The translations under genes and the position numbers were made by a program. The notes under the pieces were generated by a model that was given only the letters and a program-made list of their open reading frames with translations, made no database searches and was not told the DNA's origin. From Paenibacillus chibensis (GTDB lineage: Bacteria; Bacillota; Bacilli; Paenibacillales; Paenibacillaceae), in assembly GCF_004001045.1 (NCBI RefSeq), contig NZ_BIMK01000001.1, forward strand, positions 186,001 to 250,000: a stretch of 64,000 nt of DNA, read 5' to 3'. Below, piece by piece: positions 50,545-59,903 of the stretch (within the stretch, counting starts at the first letter, position 1; every line of letters starts with the position of its first letter).

Positions 50545-52440
50545 ATGAATACAACAGCATCCCCATCCTTTAATCCGCTGCCCATCAATTCCATTCCCCT
50601 TCATGAGCTGCCCGAACCGGAGCTCGTCCTGAACGGATTCTCCGAAGGCTACGAAGCCATCATGCACCGGTTGGCCGACATGTACAAACATCACGACGCG
50701 CCGGTCTTTGCCGTGGCGATCGATGCAGCAAACGGAGCCCCGTACGGACATTGGGTGAACCGCCTAAAGAACTACTGCCGCGACCGGCAGATCCCTTGGA
50801 TCCTGATCGAGACCGCTCATTACATGCATCCGCCCGCGGAGCTGCTCCGCAAGTTCCAGCCCTACCTCACCGATAATCGCGCCTTCGGCAGGATCGCTTC
50901 GGATGTTCGCGAAGAGAGTTATTTTCAAGACGGCGCGCAAGAAAGCTGGCAATGTGACGTCCGGCAGCAGAAAGCGGGCTTGAAGCCGGCGTTCGAAAGC
51001 GGCTCTCAGCGACCCGGACCGATTCCGGTCGTCGTGACAGCCGGCCCCGGCGCCCTTTTCCTGTGCCCTTCGCCGGATGCTTCCATCTACTGCGACCTGT
51101 CCCGGGAGAACCAGCAGGCGCTTCACCGCCAAGGCCTGGGCAGCCTCGGCCTCGGCGAATGCGCCGATCCCGTAGAGACCTATAAACAAGCGCTGTTCCT
51201 CGAATGGCCGGTGTGGGAGAACTACCGAAGACAACATCTGCATGAATACGACGTCTACGTCGACATGAACAAGCCGGAAGCGCCCGTATGCGCAGCTCTC
51301 CCGGCTCTTCGCCCTCTGCTAGCCGCAGCTGCCCGCCGGCCGTTTCGGGTCAAGCCGTTCTTCGCTCCCGGCATCTGGGGAGGGCAATACCTGAAAGAGC
51401 TGTGCGGGCTCCCCCCGGACTGGCGTAACTGCGCCTGGAGCTTCGAGCCGATCGGTCCCGAGAATACGCTCCTGATCGAATGCAGCAGCATCGTGATTGA
51501 AGTTCCGTTCCCTCTCCTTCTGTCCGCCCACCCGGAAGAAATCTTGGGAAGACGGAACGTGGAGCTGTTCGGCGATTATTTTCCGATCCGCTTCGATTAC
51601 CTGGACACGATCGATGGCGATAACCTGTCGCTGCAGGTGCATCCGCAGCAGGAATATATCGAGCGGACGTTCAACGAGACGATGACGCAGCAGGAATCCT
51701 ATTACATCATGGAACAAAAGCCGGGTTCCTCTCCCGTCGTCGCCCTCGGCTTCAAAGATGGAACAAGCGGTGATGGCTTGCTCCAGGCGGTTGACCGTGC
51801 GCACGAGACGCAGCAGCCGCTGGACATCGCGCAGTACGTCAATGTGTGGAAAGCCCGTAAAGGCGACCTGTATCTGATCCCGCCCGGTGCGGTCCATTTC
51901 TCCGGCCGGGATAACCTGGTGCTTGAAATATCGTCCACCACCTGGTGGTTCACCTTTAAAATCTACGACCATCTCCGGCTCGACCAGGACGGCCGACCGC
52001 GGCCGATCAACCGGGATCATGCGGCTCACAACATGATTGACCGTTTCGATACCGCCTATGTGCGGGAGCATCTGATCGCAAAGCCTGCCGTTACACGCGA
52101 GCAGGGAAACAGCACCGAGGAACTGCTCGGCGAGCGGGATGACCTGCTGTTTCAGGTGAAAAGGCTGCGGCTTGCCGGACCATGGGAAGACCATACCGAG
52201 GGGGGCTTCGTCATGTACAATCTGGTCGAAGGCAGCCGCGTCCGCCTGATTCCTGAGGGCGATGAAGCCGCCGCCGTGGAATGGGGATATGCCGAAGCCT
52301 ACATCGTGCCTGCCTCGACCTGCGGCTACCGGCTTGAACCGGTCGGCCCCGCTCCCTGCACGCTCATACGGGCCCAGGTATCGCCGGGATGGCATACACC
52401 GCTGCTTCCGCATCATTGGAAGCCGAGTGAACGGGGATGA
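50545..52440 (+). CDS. Class I mannose-6-phosphate isomerase-like protein with extra N-terminal domain
   Basis: About 631 residues, against some 310-390 for ordinary class I phosphomannose isomerases. The C-terminal 370 residues carry the cupin features: FFAPGIWGGQYL, NLSLQVHPQQEYIE (metal His and Glu) and PPGAVHFSGRDNLVLEIS. The N-terminal 260 residues contain FAVAIDAANGAPYGHWV, which lines up with the start of uridine-kinase-like P-loop proteins (VAIDG-x-GSGKT) but lacks the GKT/S, so it is a possible dead kinase domain. The start MNTTASPSF follows GAGGGAGG. Its stop overlaps the ROK gene (ATGA). The likely reaction is mannose-6-phosphate to fructose-6-phosphate or a close variant. Confidence 0.8.
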   Translation: MNTTASPSFNPLPINSIPLHELPEPELVLNGFSEGYEAIMHRLADMYKHHDAPVFAVAIDAANGAPYGHWVNRLKNYCRDRQIPWILIETAHYMHPPAELLRKFQPYLTDNRAFGRIASDVREESYFQDGAQESWQCDVRQQKAGLKPAFESGSQRPGPIPVVVTAGPGALFLCPSPDASIYCDLSRENQQALHRQGLGSLGLGECADPVETYKQALFLEWPVWENYRRQHLHEYDVYVDMNKPEAPVCAALPALRPLLAAAARRPFRVKPFFAPGIWGGQYLKELCGLPPDWRNCAWSFEPIGPENTLLIECSSIVIEVPFPLLLSAHPEEILGRRNVELFGDYFPIRFDYLDTIDGDNLSLQVHPQQEYIERTFNETMTQQESYYIMEQKPGSSPVVALGFKDGTSGDGLLQAVDRAHETQQPLDIAQYVNVWKARKGDLYLIPPGAVHFSGRDNLVLEISSTTWWFTFKIYDHLRLDQDGRPRPINRDHAAHNMIDRFDTAYVREHLIAKPAVTREQGNSTEELLGERDDLLFQVKRLRLAGPWEDHTEGGFVMYNLVEGSRVRLIPEGDEAAAVEWGYAEAYIVPASTCGYRLEPVGPAPCTLIRAQVSPGWHTPLLPHHWKPSERG

Positions 52441-53411
52441 AAGGCATGTCGCCGGCCCGTACGGTTGTTACCCTGGCCCTGGATGCGGGCGGAACCTTCG
52501 TCAAAGGCGGCGTGCTTGAGAACGGGCTCCTATGGCCCGAGCTTCGCCTGGAGCAGCCTTCGCTTTCGGAAGCGGACGCGGAATCCATCATCGCCCGTTT
52601 GGCAGACCTGATCATCCGGCTTGCCGATGCTTATATGGGCAGCCGCTTGGCCCCGATTCCCCCGGTAAACTTCCGCGTCGGAGCCGCGTTTCCCGGTCCC
52701 TTCGATTATGAACGGGGCATCAGCCGCATCCGGGGACTCGGCAAATACGAGAACCTGTACGGCCTGCCTGTGGGGACACTGCTGCGCCAGGAACTGAAGC
52801 GGCGCGCCTTTCCCGCAGGCAGCCCCCCATGGATGCGGGATCTGGCAGCGGCTGATATAGCCTTCGGCAACGATGCCGTCCTGTTCGGCTTAGGCGCCGC
52901 CATGCGATATCCGCGCGAGCGGCTCCTGTGCCTGACCTTGGGCACCGGCCTGGGCTCGGTCTTCATCGACCGCGGTCAGGTGATCCGCGGCTCGGACGGC
53001 GTGCCTGCCAGCGGCATGCTGTACGCCGAGCCGTTCGAGGGTATGCCGGCCGACGACCAGTTCGGCCGGCGCGGCATCCTTGCACTTGCCGACGCGATGC
53101 AGGCGCGGCAGCCAGATGAGGATGTCGTCGACCTCGCCCGTGCGGCCGCCTTGGAAGATCATGCTGCCGTCCGGCTCTGGCATGCTTACGGCGAGCGGCT
53201 CGGGCGGATGCTGCGCCCCTATGCCGCCGTCTTCCGCCCGCACCGCCTGATTCTCGGCGGCCAAATCGCGAAGAGCCTGCCGCTTTTCGGCGGCTCTCTG
53301 ACGGATGCGCTGCATCCGATGCATCTGCCCCTTCAATACGAAGACGATCCGCAGCGGCAGGTTTTCGAGGGGATCGGCCTGCTTTTTTCCGGTACGGATT
53401 TAACGGAATGA
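52437..53411 (+). CDS. ROK-family sugar kinase-like protein
   Basis: A 324-residue actin-fold protein. The ATP phosphate-1 motif is ALDAGGTFVKGG, phosphate-2 is LCLTLGTGLGSVFID, and a late LILGGQIAKS block is present. The usual ROK zinc motif (CxCGxxGCxE) is not visible; the corresponding part reads ASGMLYAEPFEG. No HTH domain is present, so it is an enzyme candidate rather than a repressor. It is translationally coupled to the isomerase-like gene and precedes the alpha-mannosidase, so phosphorylation of mannose freed by the mannosidase is the natural hypothesis. Confidence 0.82.
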   Translation: MKGMSPARTVVTLALDAGGTFVKGGVLENGLLWPELRLEQPSLSEADAESIIARLADLIIRLADAYMGSRLAPIPPVNFRVGAAFPGPFDYERGISRIRGLGKYENLYGLPVGTLLRQELKRRAFPAGSPPWMRDLAAADIAFGNDAVLFGLGAAMRYPRERLLCLTLGTGLGSVFIDRGQVIRGSDGVPASGMLYAEPFEGMPADDQFGRRGILALADAMQARQPDEDVVDLARAAALEDHAAVRLWHAYGERLGRMLRPYAAVFRPHRLILGGQIAKSLPLFGGSLTDALHPMHLPLQYEDDPQRQVFEGIGLLFSGTDLTE

Positions 53412-53510
53412 GGCTGCCCGGACATACAGACTTTCCGGTTTGTCCGCTGGATTACCTGCCGGATATCGCCTACACCCATCATAATCCCATCTCCCCAAGG
53501 AGGCTAAACC

Positions 53511-56027
53511 ATGTCTTTAGAACAGCAAATCAAGCAGGCTGAAGCGCCATTGCCGACACGCAAGTGGACTATATACGCGATTCACCATTCCCACACCGAC
53601 CTCGGATATACGGAACGTCAGGAGAAAATCGAGCAGTACCATGTCGATTTCATCCGGCAGGCGCTGCGCATCGCCCGTGCCGCGCATGAAGGCACGAAGC
53701 CCAGCTGGAAGGGATTCCGCTGGACATGCGAGACGTTCTGGGCCGTCGAGCAGTTTCTGAAGGCGGCTTCGGCCGAAGAGAAGCAATCGTTTGCGGATGC
53801 CGTGCTTCGCGGCGACCTGGAGCTGTCCGGCACCTACCTGAACATGACGGAGCTCCCGGACGAGCGCCTGCTCGGCAGCATCCACAGCAAAGCCCAGGCT
53901 TATGCCGCATCCATCGGCAGCCACGTGGACAGCGCCATGACCGCGGACATCAACGGTTACGGCTGGGGATATGCCGACAGCCTGCTGAATAACGGCATCC
54001 GGCATTTATTCAGCTGCATCCACACCCATCACGGCATGTATGCCCTGGGCCGCAAGCAGGCTCCCTTCTGGTGGGAAACGCGCGACGGCAAGCGGCTCCT
54101 CGTCTGGAACGGCGAGCATTACATGATCGGCAACGAGCTGGGTCTCTGCCCGGGTGCGCTCGGCAAATACATGATCCGCGACGAATTTGAACATCAGCTG
54201 GTCGAGCCGGAGGCGATTCATGACGCCATCGCCACCCTGCGCATCCACCGGTACTTGGCGCAGCTTGAAGCCGAGCAGTATCCGTATGCGTTCGTGCCCG
54301 TGATGCTGTCCGGCCTGGGCACGGACAACGGCGCGCCCAACAGCCGGATCATCGAATGGATCGCGGCCTGGAACGAGCTCTACGGGGAGCAAATATCGAT
54401 CGAAATGACCACTCTGAGCGGTTTTTTTGCCCGCTTGAAACAGGAAGACCTGGACGCGCTGCCGGTTCACCGGGGAGACTGGCCGGACTGGTGGACGGAC
54501 GGCGTCAGCTCAACCCCGATGCATACCCAAATCTACCGGGATGCCCAGCGGACGCTCCGCAAAGCAGAGAAGCTGGATCCTGAAGCGCGCTCGGCGAGCC
54601 GTGCCGAGCTTAATAACATCGAGCAGCAGCTCACGCTGTACGCCGAGCATACCTGGGGTTACCATTCCTCCATTTATGAACCATGGCATAAAAACGTCCA
54701 GCTGCTGGAAGTCCGCAAGCAGGCGCATGCCGCCGAGGCGAGCCGCCTCGCGTATCGCGCCCTCGACAAGGTGCTGCTGGCACAGGGCGGCGCCGCGCTC
54801 TATCCCGATCGCCCCTACCGTTTCCGGGTCAGCAACCTGTCCGGGCGTAAAGTCACGGAGCTCGTCACGCTCCAGCTGGACGGCTGGGAGCCCGGCGCTC
54901 TCCGCGAAGGCGTCGAAGTCGTGCGGGAGGATACCGGAGAAGTGCTTCCGCAGCAGTCTGCCCATCCGCAAACGATCGTGACGGAGCTGAAGCTTGGGGC
55001 GCAGGAAACCTGCTTCCTGTTCCTTCGCCCGTTGACCAGGGGACATCGCCCTGGGACAACGACGTCCAACACCCGCCTGATTGGCGCCGACCGGGTATAC
55101 GACATGGACGATCTGGTTCCGCCGGCATCCGCAGCGGGAGAACACCCGCCCATTCGCATCACGCATAACGGCATCGAATCTCCATTCCTGCGGCTGACTT
55201 GGTCCGAAAACGGCATCCGCTCCTGGTTCAACAAGGAACAGAGCCGGGAAATGCTGCGCAGCGAAGATCCGTACGGGGCGTTCACCCCGATCTACGAAGT
55301 GACCCGGCCCGCCGATCCGACGGACGCTTCCCAGGTATGGAGCACACGCGCCCGCATGGGACGCAACCGCAAAGGCATTCATGTTGAGCGGTCGGCCGGA
55401 CGGGTCGTATCGGCACGCACCGTGGAGAACGGACCGCTGTACGCGACGGTGGAGATCACGTATCAATTAAACGGATTATCCTACTTCGCCTTGTTTCTGC
55501 GGGTGCATGCAGGCCGGAACCGGGTGGACGTGTCGGCGCGCTTCCACAAGGACAGCGTGTGGAGCCCGGAGAACCTTTACCTCTCGCTGCCCTTTACCAG
55601 CGGGGATGCGGCAGGAGATACGCTGTATGCCGACAAACCGGGAGGCTTGGTTCGCCCGTGGAAGGATCAAATTCCGGGAACCTGTCTCGATTACGCCTGC
55701 GTTCAGGAAGGCATCGCCTGGCAGGATGAGCAAAGCGCGCTGCTGCTGGCATCACCGGATACGCCCCTGATGCAGTGGGGACCGCTGGAGTACGGTACGA
55801 GACGGGTTCACACCCAGCAAGGCGAGGAAGAGAAACCGGAAGCATACGCTTGGCTGATGACGAACTACTGGGAGACCAATTTCAAAGCGACGCTGGGCGG
55901 ATTTTATGAATTCGTATACCATGTATTCGCTCAGCCGGCCATGCCGGAGGCAGAACTTGCGGCAGCGATCCGTGCGCTGCATGACCCGTTTGTCGTATGC
56001 CGCATGCGTCCGAGCGATACGCTTTAG
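53511..56027 (+). CDS. GH38 alpha-mannosidase-like glycoside hydrolase
   Basis: An 838-residue GH38-type enzyme with no signal peptide, so cytoplasmic. The N-terminal zinc motif is HHSHTDLGYTERQ, the nucleophile Asp lies in MTADINGYGWGY, and a further zinc-ligand region is AEHTWGYHSSI. A helical bundle and a large C-terminal beta domain follow (residues 440-838). The ATG sits behind CAAGGAGG at 8 nt. It is the last gene of the AraC-isomerase-ROK-GH38 cluster and would release mannose from imported alpha-mannosides. No transporter is encoded in this cluster. Some GH38 relatives act on other epimers, so substrate assignment is moderate. Confidence 0.9.
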   Translation: MSLEQQIKQAEAPLPTRKWTIYAIHHSHTDLGYTERQEKIEQYHVDFIRQALRIARAAHEGTKPSWKGFRWTCETFWAVEQFLKAASAEEKQSFADAVLRGDLELSGTYLNMTELPDERLLGSIHSKAQAYAASIGSHVDSAMTADINGYGWGYADSLLNNGIRHLFSCIHTHHGMYALGRKQAPFWWETRDGKRLLVWNGEHYMIGNELGLCPGALGKYMIRDEFEHQLVEPEAIHDAIATLRIHRYLAQLEAEQYPYAFVPVMLSGLGTDNGAPNSRIIEWIAAWNELYGEQISIEMTTLSGFFARLKQEDLDALPVHRGDWPDWWTDGVSSTPMHTQIYRDAQRTLRKAEKLDPEARSASRAELNNIEQQLTLYAEHTWGYHSSIYEPWHKNVQLLEVRKQAHAAEASRLAYRALDKVLLAQGGAALYPDRPYRFRVSNLSGRKVTELVTLQLDGWEPGALREGVEVVREDTGEVLPQQSAHPQTIVTELKLGAQETCFLFLRPLTRGHRPGTTTSNTRLIGADRVYDMDDLVPPASAAGEHPPIRITHNGIESPFLRLTWSENGIRSWFNKEQSREMLRSEDPYGAFTPIYEVTRPADPTDASQVWSTRARMGRNRKGIHVERSAGRVVSARTVENGPLYATVEITYQLNGLSYFALFLRVHAGRNRVDVSARFHKDSVWSPENLYLSLPFTSGDAAGDTLYADKPGGLVRPWKDQIPGTCLDYACVQEGIAWQDEQSALLLASPDTPLMQWGPLEYGTRRVHTQQGEEEKPEAYAWLMTNYWETNFKATLGGFYEFVYHVFAQPAMPEAELAAAIRALHDPFVVCRMRPSDTL

Positions 56028-56185
56028 GGTTATATGCAATGCGTTATATGTAGATAGCATACGATCGCTGCGATCTATCCGAACTTCTACAAAGCACTGC
56101 CGGAAGCTTACGCTTACGAGGAATGGCGACAACCAACAGATCGGATTGGATCGGATGGAAATCATATTTTAAAAGCTGCAGAAAT
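56028..56185. other. Gap after the GH38 gene
   Basis: The interval to the next start codon (56350) is about 320 nt. It holds one terminator (56186-56215) and AT-rich DNA with the promoter of the methyltransferase gene; I could not fix a convincing -35/-10 pair. I see no other gene. Confidence 0.4.
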
Positions 56186-56215
56186 AAAGTGCCTCTTTCA
56201 TGGGGCACTTTTTTT
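56186..56215 (+). terminator. Terminator of the mannoside operon
   Basis: AAAGTGCC pairs with GGGCACTTT around a TCTTTCAT loop and is followed by a T-run. It lies about 160 nt after the GH38 stop codon. Confidence 0.75.
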
Positions 56216-56349
56216 CGTGATCGCGGACGTATTTTTCAGTTTGAGGGGTAAGTTTAATCTAATGTTGTGGATGGTAGTTGCGTTTCAATTCAGATAAAAA
56301 TGATAGAATGACCCTAAGGGGTAATCCATGACAAAAGGTGGGATGTGCC

Positions 56350-58407
56350 ATGTCCGTAATAAGCGATATATCTGCATACCAGAACAACCAACCGTATTCC
56401 AACGCTGCACTGCAATATTTGGTTGAGGCTGAACGACCGATCATTAATTTTGAGCGTATTTCCTCCCTAAGCGCCGAGCATTATCAGAATCCTGTTCTTG
56501 ATTATGTTCTTCAAACGCTCGAGCTCTTGCAAGCCGAGGACCATATATCTTATTGGCAGCGTGATTTGCTCGCAGAAGTGCTGCTATGGTCAGACGCAGC
56601 CAAGGCTGGCTCAACCCCAAGGCGGAAACAATGGGCTGCCGAAGGAATAAATCTGGTCGTACATAACGTTGGATCAGCTCAATTGTATAAGAAAGCTCTG
56701 GGCAGTAACGGGTTTCCGGATGAACGTTCTCAAATCATTTACACCATGATCTATACACATGGCTTAATCGGCCAGTATTTACGAGGTGAAGTAGAACTTC
56801 ATGAAAGTCTGCCATTACTCCATATTATAGATGACAAGCTTTTAAGCCGTGATGAACTGGCGAAGACGCTGTACATATATAATAAGTGCATGATTCGGGC
56901 TGTGTCAGAGGATCTTTGGGTAAGACTCGATAAATCTGTAAAGATGACGCTGGATAAACTCTTGAACCGGGACCTGGATGCCGAAACTCCTTTTCAGCGC
57001 CTGGTCAAGCTGCGGAGCGGCAATACCGGGGAACTGCCCGAGTTGTTAGAGAATCCTGAAATTAAACGATGCTTTCATGATGGGATGTCTGGTAAAACCT
57101 TTTGGTATGTCGAGGCGGCATTGAGTGGTTTTTCAGACGAGCTTTTTATTAAAATTATGATGATTGCGCTCATGAAAGCCGGCCTGTCAAGCAATCATAT
57201 CTCCTTCGAAAATTTGATGGTGGGACTTTATTATCAGTCAAAGGGTAAAAAATCCATCAATGTATACCGGCAGCGCATTATTGAGCACTACATAGATCAA
57301 ATGACCTTTGCCGACATTCTGAATCATACCTTCCCCGTAAACGAGCATATCAGCCTGGATTGCGTCACTGATATGGATGGCCATGTCACAAGTTTTAATT
57401 TCCGTTTCTCCAATGTGAGCGAGAGCCTGCTCCGTTTCTGCATGGAGGCTGAAAACTCAGGACCGCTGTTCGAGAAAGCGATAGTCATGCTGTACGATCT
57501 GTTTCAATTTCGGCGTGACGCCTACGATCGGCTTCAGAATGAAGAAAGCTATTTGGATGATATGAACGGTTCATTAGAACATAAACGCATGATCCTTGAC
57601 TATGTTGTGGGTGATACGGTCGTCGACATCGGCCCCGGCGGCGGGGCTTTATTGGATGAGCTTTCTCTCGCTTTCCCCGAGAAAAATATAATAGGAATGG
57701 ATATTGCGGAAAACGTCATTGCGGCACTGAATAAACGAAAATTTGAAGAGGAGCGCAGCTGGAATATCAGACGCGGGGATGCGCTGAATCTGGAGGATAC
57801 CTTTAAAGCAGGTGAAGTATCCACCTTCATTTTCAGTTCCGTCCTTCACGAGCTTTATTCATATATTCCATTCGAAGGCTCAAAATTTAATGCCAATGTT
57901 ATAAAGCGCATCCTGAAGGAAGCTTATTCCGTCCTGGCGCGCGGCGGGAGAATTATCATTCGTGACGGTGTGAAAACAGAACCTGAAGATGAGGAACGCA
58001 TCATTCGTTTCAGCAATCCGGACGACGTGAAGATCTTCTACCAGTACGTACGGGACTTCAAGGGAAGAAAAATGAAGTTCGAGACTCTTACACCGGCCCC
58101 TGACATTATTGAAGTCCGTCTTCCGGTCAACGATGCCATGGAGTTCCTGTATACGTACACCTGGGGACCCGAGGCCTATGCTCATGAGGTTCAAGAGCAG
58201 TTCGGTTATTTTACGCCCCGAGAGTTTCGTGAAACCATCGGGGAAGCTTGCGGCGATAGCGCAAATATTATCGTCCTGAAGCATTATCTGCAGCAGGGTT
58301 ACGAGGAGGCGTTAGCTCCCAAAATGACGCTACTTGATACGAATCATCATCAGGTTCAATTACCCGACAGTACCTGCTTCATTGTCATTGAAAAAGGCAG
58401 CCGTTAA
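56350..58407 (+). CDS. Two-domain SAM-dependent methyltransferase with uncharacterised N-terminal half
   Basis: A 685-residue protein; ATG behind AAAGGTGG at 8 nt. Residues 395-600 are a class I methyltransferase: motif I VVDIGPGGGALLDEL near 422, acidic end of strand 2 in IIGMDIAENV, motif II region RRGDALNLED, and a following STFIFSSVLHELY block. The N-terminal 390 residues are mainly helical and match no family I recognise. A conserved-looking tail (MEFLYTYTWGPEAYAHEV, STCFIVIEKG) follows the enzyme domain. The gene is clearly more AT-rich than its neighbours and stands alone between terminators, consistent with transfer. Its substrate (RNA, protein or small molecule) is unknown. Confidence 0.75.
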   Translation: MSVISDISAYQNNQPYSNAALQYLVEAERPIINFERISSLSAEHYQNPVLDYVLQTLELLQAEDHISYWQRDLLAEVLLWSDAAKAGSTPRRKQWAAEGINLVVHNVGSAQLYKKALGSNGFPDERSQIIYTMIYTHGLIGQYLRGEVELHESLPLLHIIDDKLLSRDELAKTLYIYNKCMIRAVSEDLWVRLDKSVKMTLDKLLNRDLDAETPFQRLVKLRSGNTGELPELLENPEIKRCFHDGMSGKTFWYVEAALSGFSDELFIKIMMIALMKAGLSSNHISFENLMVGLYYQSKGKKSINVYRQRIIEHYIDQMTFADILNHTFPVNEHISLDCVTDMDGHVTSFNFRFSNVSESLLRFCMEAENSGPLFEKAIVMLYDLFQFRRDAYDRLQNEESYLDDMNGSLEHKRMILDYVVGDTVVDIGPGGGALLDELSLAFPEKNIIGMDIAENVIAALNKRKFEEERSWNIRRGDALNLEDTFKAGEVSTFIFSSVLHELYSYIPFEGSKFNANVIKRILKEAYSVLARGGRIIIRDGVKTEPEDEERIIRFSNPDDVKIFYQYVRDFKGRKMKFETLTPAPDIIEVRLPVNDAMEFLYTYTWGPEAYAHEVQEQFGYFTPREFRETIGEACGDSANIIVLKHYLQQGYEEALAPKMTLLDTNHHQVQLPDSTCFIVIEKGSR

Positions 58408-58466
58408 GGCTGCATCCGCAAAGAACAGCCAGCCAAAGCGATCGTGCCAAGCTTGAAAAGAAAACC

Positions 58467-58511
58467 GGCGACCTGTCCACGGTTGAATATCGTGAACAAG
58501 TCGCCGTTTTT
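58467..58511. terminator. Long-stem bidirectional terminator
   Basis: GGCGACCTGTCCACG pairs with CGTGAACAAGTCGCC (15 bp with two G-T pairs) around 9 nt; GTTTTT follows on plus and GGTTTTC on minus. It ends both the methyltransferase gene and the convergent sialidase gene. Read as protein, the same bases resemble the tail of an IS3-type transposase (LSTVEYREQVA), so it might derive from an element end. Confidence 0.75.
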
Positions 58512-58552
58512 GGAATATGAACCACTATATCGATATCGGAATACTCCCCAAA

Positions 58553-59893
58553 TTACTCGCCTTTGATCCAATCCAGACTAAACTTTGTAAAATAAATGAC
58601 GAAGTCCTCCCCCTCATATAATAAGCCGACTTCACCGCCCGGCAGTACAGTCAGGCAAGAATAACAGAAAGGTCCCGCCTCGATGGTCCGCGAATAGCTC
58701 CACGTCTTGCCCCCATCCACGCTTAACCGTACCGTCCCGTTGATCCGGTTCTCCACATCGGCAGGATTAGCCCATATCAGGCGCTCCTTCCCATCCCCAA
58801 GCTTCGGATACCTCACCACGGTTCCCTGACAAATGGGATCGATCAGCTCCGGTTCAAATGTCACTTCCCCCCAGGATTGCCCCCCGTCCTTGCTGATGGC
58901 AGCAGCTGTTCGCTTCGTGCCGGAATGGTTGCGCATATATATTTTCAGATCACCGTTATCCATTTCGATGACCTGCGATTCCGTCAGCTGTGCGGAGAAT
59001 GCGTCCATCGTTTCTGCTGAAAGCGTCTGTCCTTCCCAGACCCGCCCGTCGTTCGGAGATGCGCCCATTTGCCACGAGGTGCCGTGATCATCGCTGTAAA
59101 TCACCGCATTCGACATCGTCGTTTGCTCATTCGTGAAATACACGGAAAAAACAAGGCGCCCCGGGTAAGCCTCCGCCGTCATCTGAATACCTTTGCCGGG
59201 ACCCGCTCCGATAAATTTCATCCACGATTGTTTGACCTGAGGGTTCAATTCCATCGGTCTCGACCAGGTTAAACCGTCGTCCTCGCTCTTGATCATCTGT
59301 AAAAACGACGTCCTCGCCTCTAGCAAGCTGCGCGGAACCTTGTCATCCTTCAAATATATGTTGCCGCTGTACTGCCCGTGATGCATCACATCGCCGTTTT
59401 CTTTTACGGCATAGGCCGTCTTGCCTCCTTGAAGGTCGGTCACTTCACCGGATGCATTCAGAATATACGTCTGGCCTGAATCGTCATAAAGAAGGCGCAG
59501 GCCCTCCTCATTAAATCCGAGGGATTGCTGCGACGACCACAACCCGATGCCACCGGGCGTATGCGAATACAACATCCAGATCGTTCCCGTCACTCTGTCT
59601 TCCAGCAATGCCGAATCGATCGCGGCGGCTCCATCCGCCCCTTCGCCCGGATATTCGACGACCAGCTGCATGTCCTGCCAGGTCACGCCTTGATCCAAGC
59701 TGCGCCGGATCGCAAGCGAAATATGGTTCGGATTGTCCTGGGTTCCTGCCCATCTCGCGTCAATCCCCGCAATCAAGGTCCCTTTCCGCGTCTTAAGCAG
59801 CGACGGAATGCGGTAAGCGGCGGATCCAAACATGCCTGGGGCAAACACGGCCGCAGGCTCCATTTTCATGGTCTGATCGGTTTGGCTATACAT
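58553..59893 (-). CDS. Exo-alpha-sialidase (GH33, BNR repeats), cytoplasmic
   Basis: About 446 residues. The N-terminal YRIPSLL matches the sialidase (F/Y)RIP motif with its substrate-binding Arg. Five Asp-box repeats of the S-x-D-x-G-x-(T/S)-W kind are seen: SLDQGVTW, SEDDGLTW, SDDHGTSW, SKDGGQSW and SVDGGKTW. Start: MYSQTDQTMK behind AGGGGG. There is no signal peptide, so it should act on imported sialosides. Immediately upstream on the same strand is a 3' remnant of a NanA/DapA-type lyase, so this was once the downstream gene of a sialic-acid operon. No transporter or nan catabolic gene remains here. Confidence 0.9.
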   Translation of the reverse strand: MYSQTDQTMKMEPAAVFAPGMFGSAAYRIPSLLKTRKGTLIAGIDARWAGTQDNPNHISLAIRRSLDQGVTWQDMQLVVEYPGEGADGAAAIDSALLEDRVTGTIWMLYSHTPGGIGLWSSQQSLGFNEEGLRLLYDDSGQTYILNASGEVTDLQGGKTAYAVKENGDVMHHGQYSGNIYLKDDKVPRSLLEARTSFLQMIKSEDDGLTWSRPMELNPQVKQSWMKFIGAGPGKGIQMTAEAYPGRLVFSVYFTNEQTTMSNAVIYSDDHGTSWQMGASPNDGRVWEGQTLSAETMDAFSAQLTESQVIEMDNGDLKIYMRNHSGTKRTAAAISKDGGQSWGEVTFEPELIDPICQGTVVRYPKLGDGKERLIWANPADVENRINGTVRLSVDGGKTWSYSRTIEAGPFCYSCLTVLPGGEVGLLYEGEDFVIYFTKFSLDWIKGE

Positions 59894-59903
59894 GGTTTTC
59901 CCC

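Noticed and set aside
51319..52416. Minus-strand frame of 365 codons
   Set aside because: Antisense to the well-supported phosphomannose-isomerase-like gene; no domain and Arg/Gly/His-rich composition.
58441..58518. IS3-type transposase remnant as a coding feature
   Set aside because: The resemblance is about a dozen residues and the same bases form an excellent terminator stem, which explains them better; kept only as a low-interest note.
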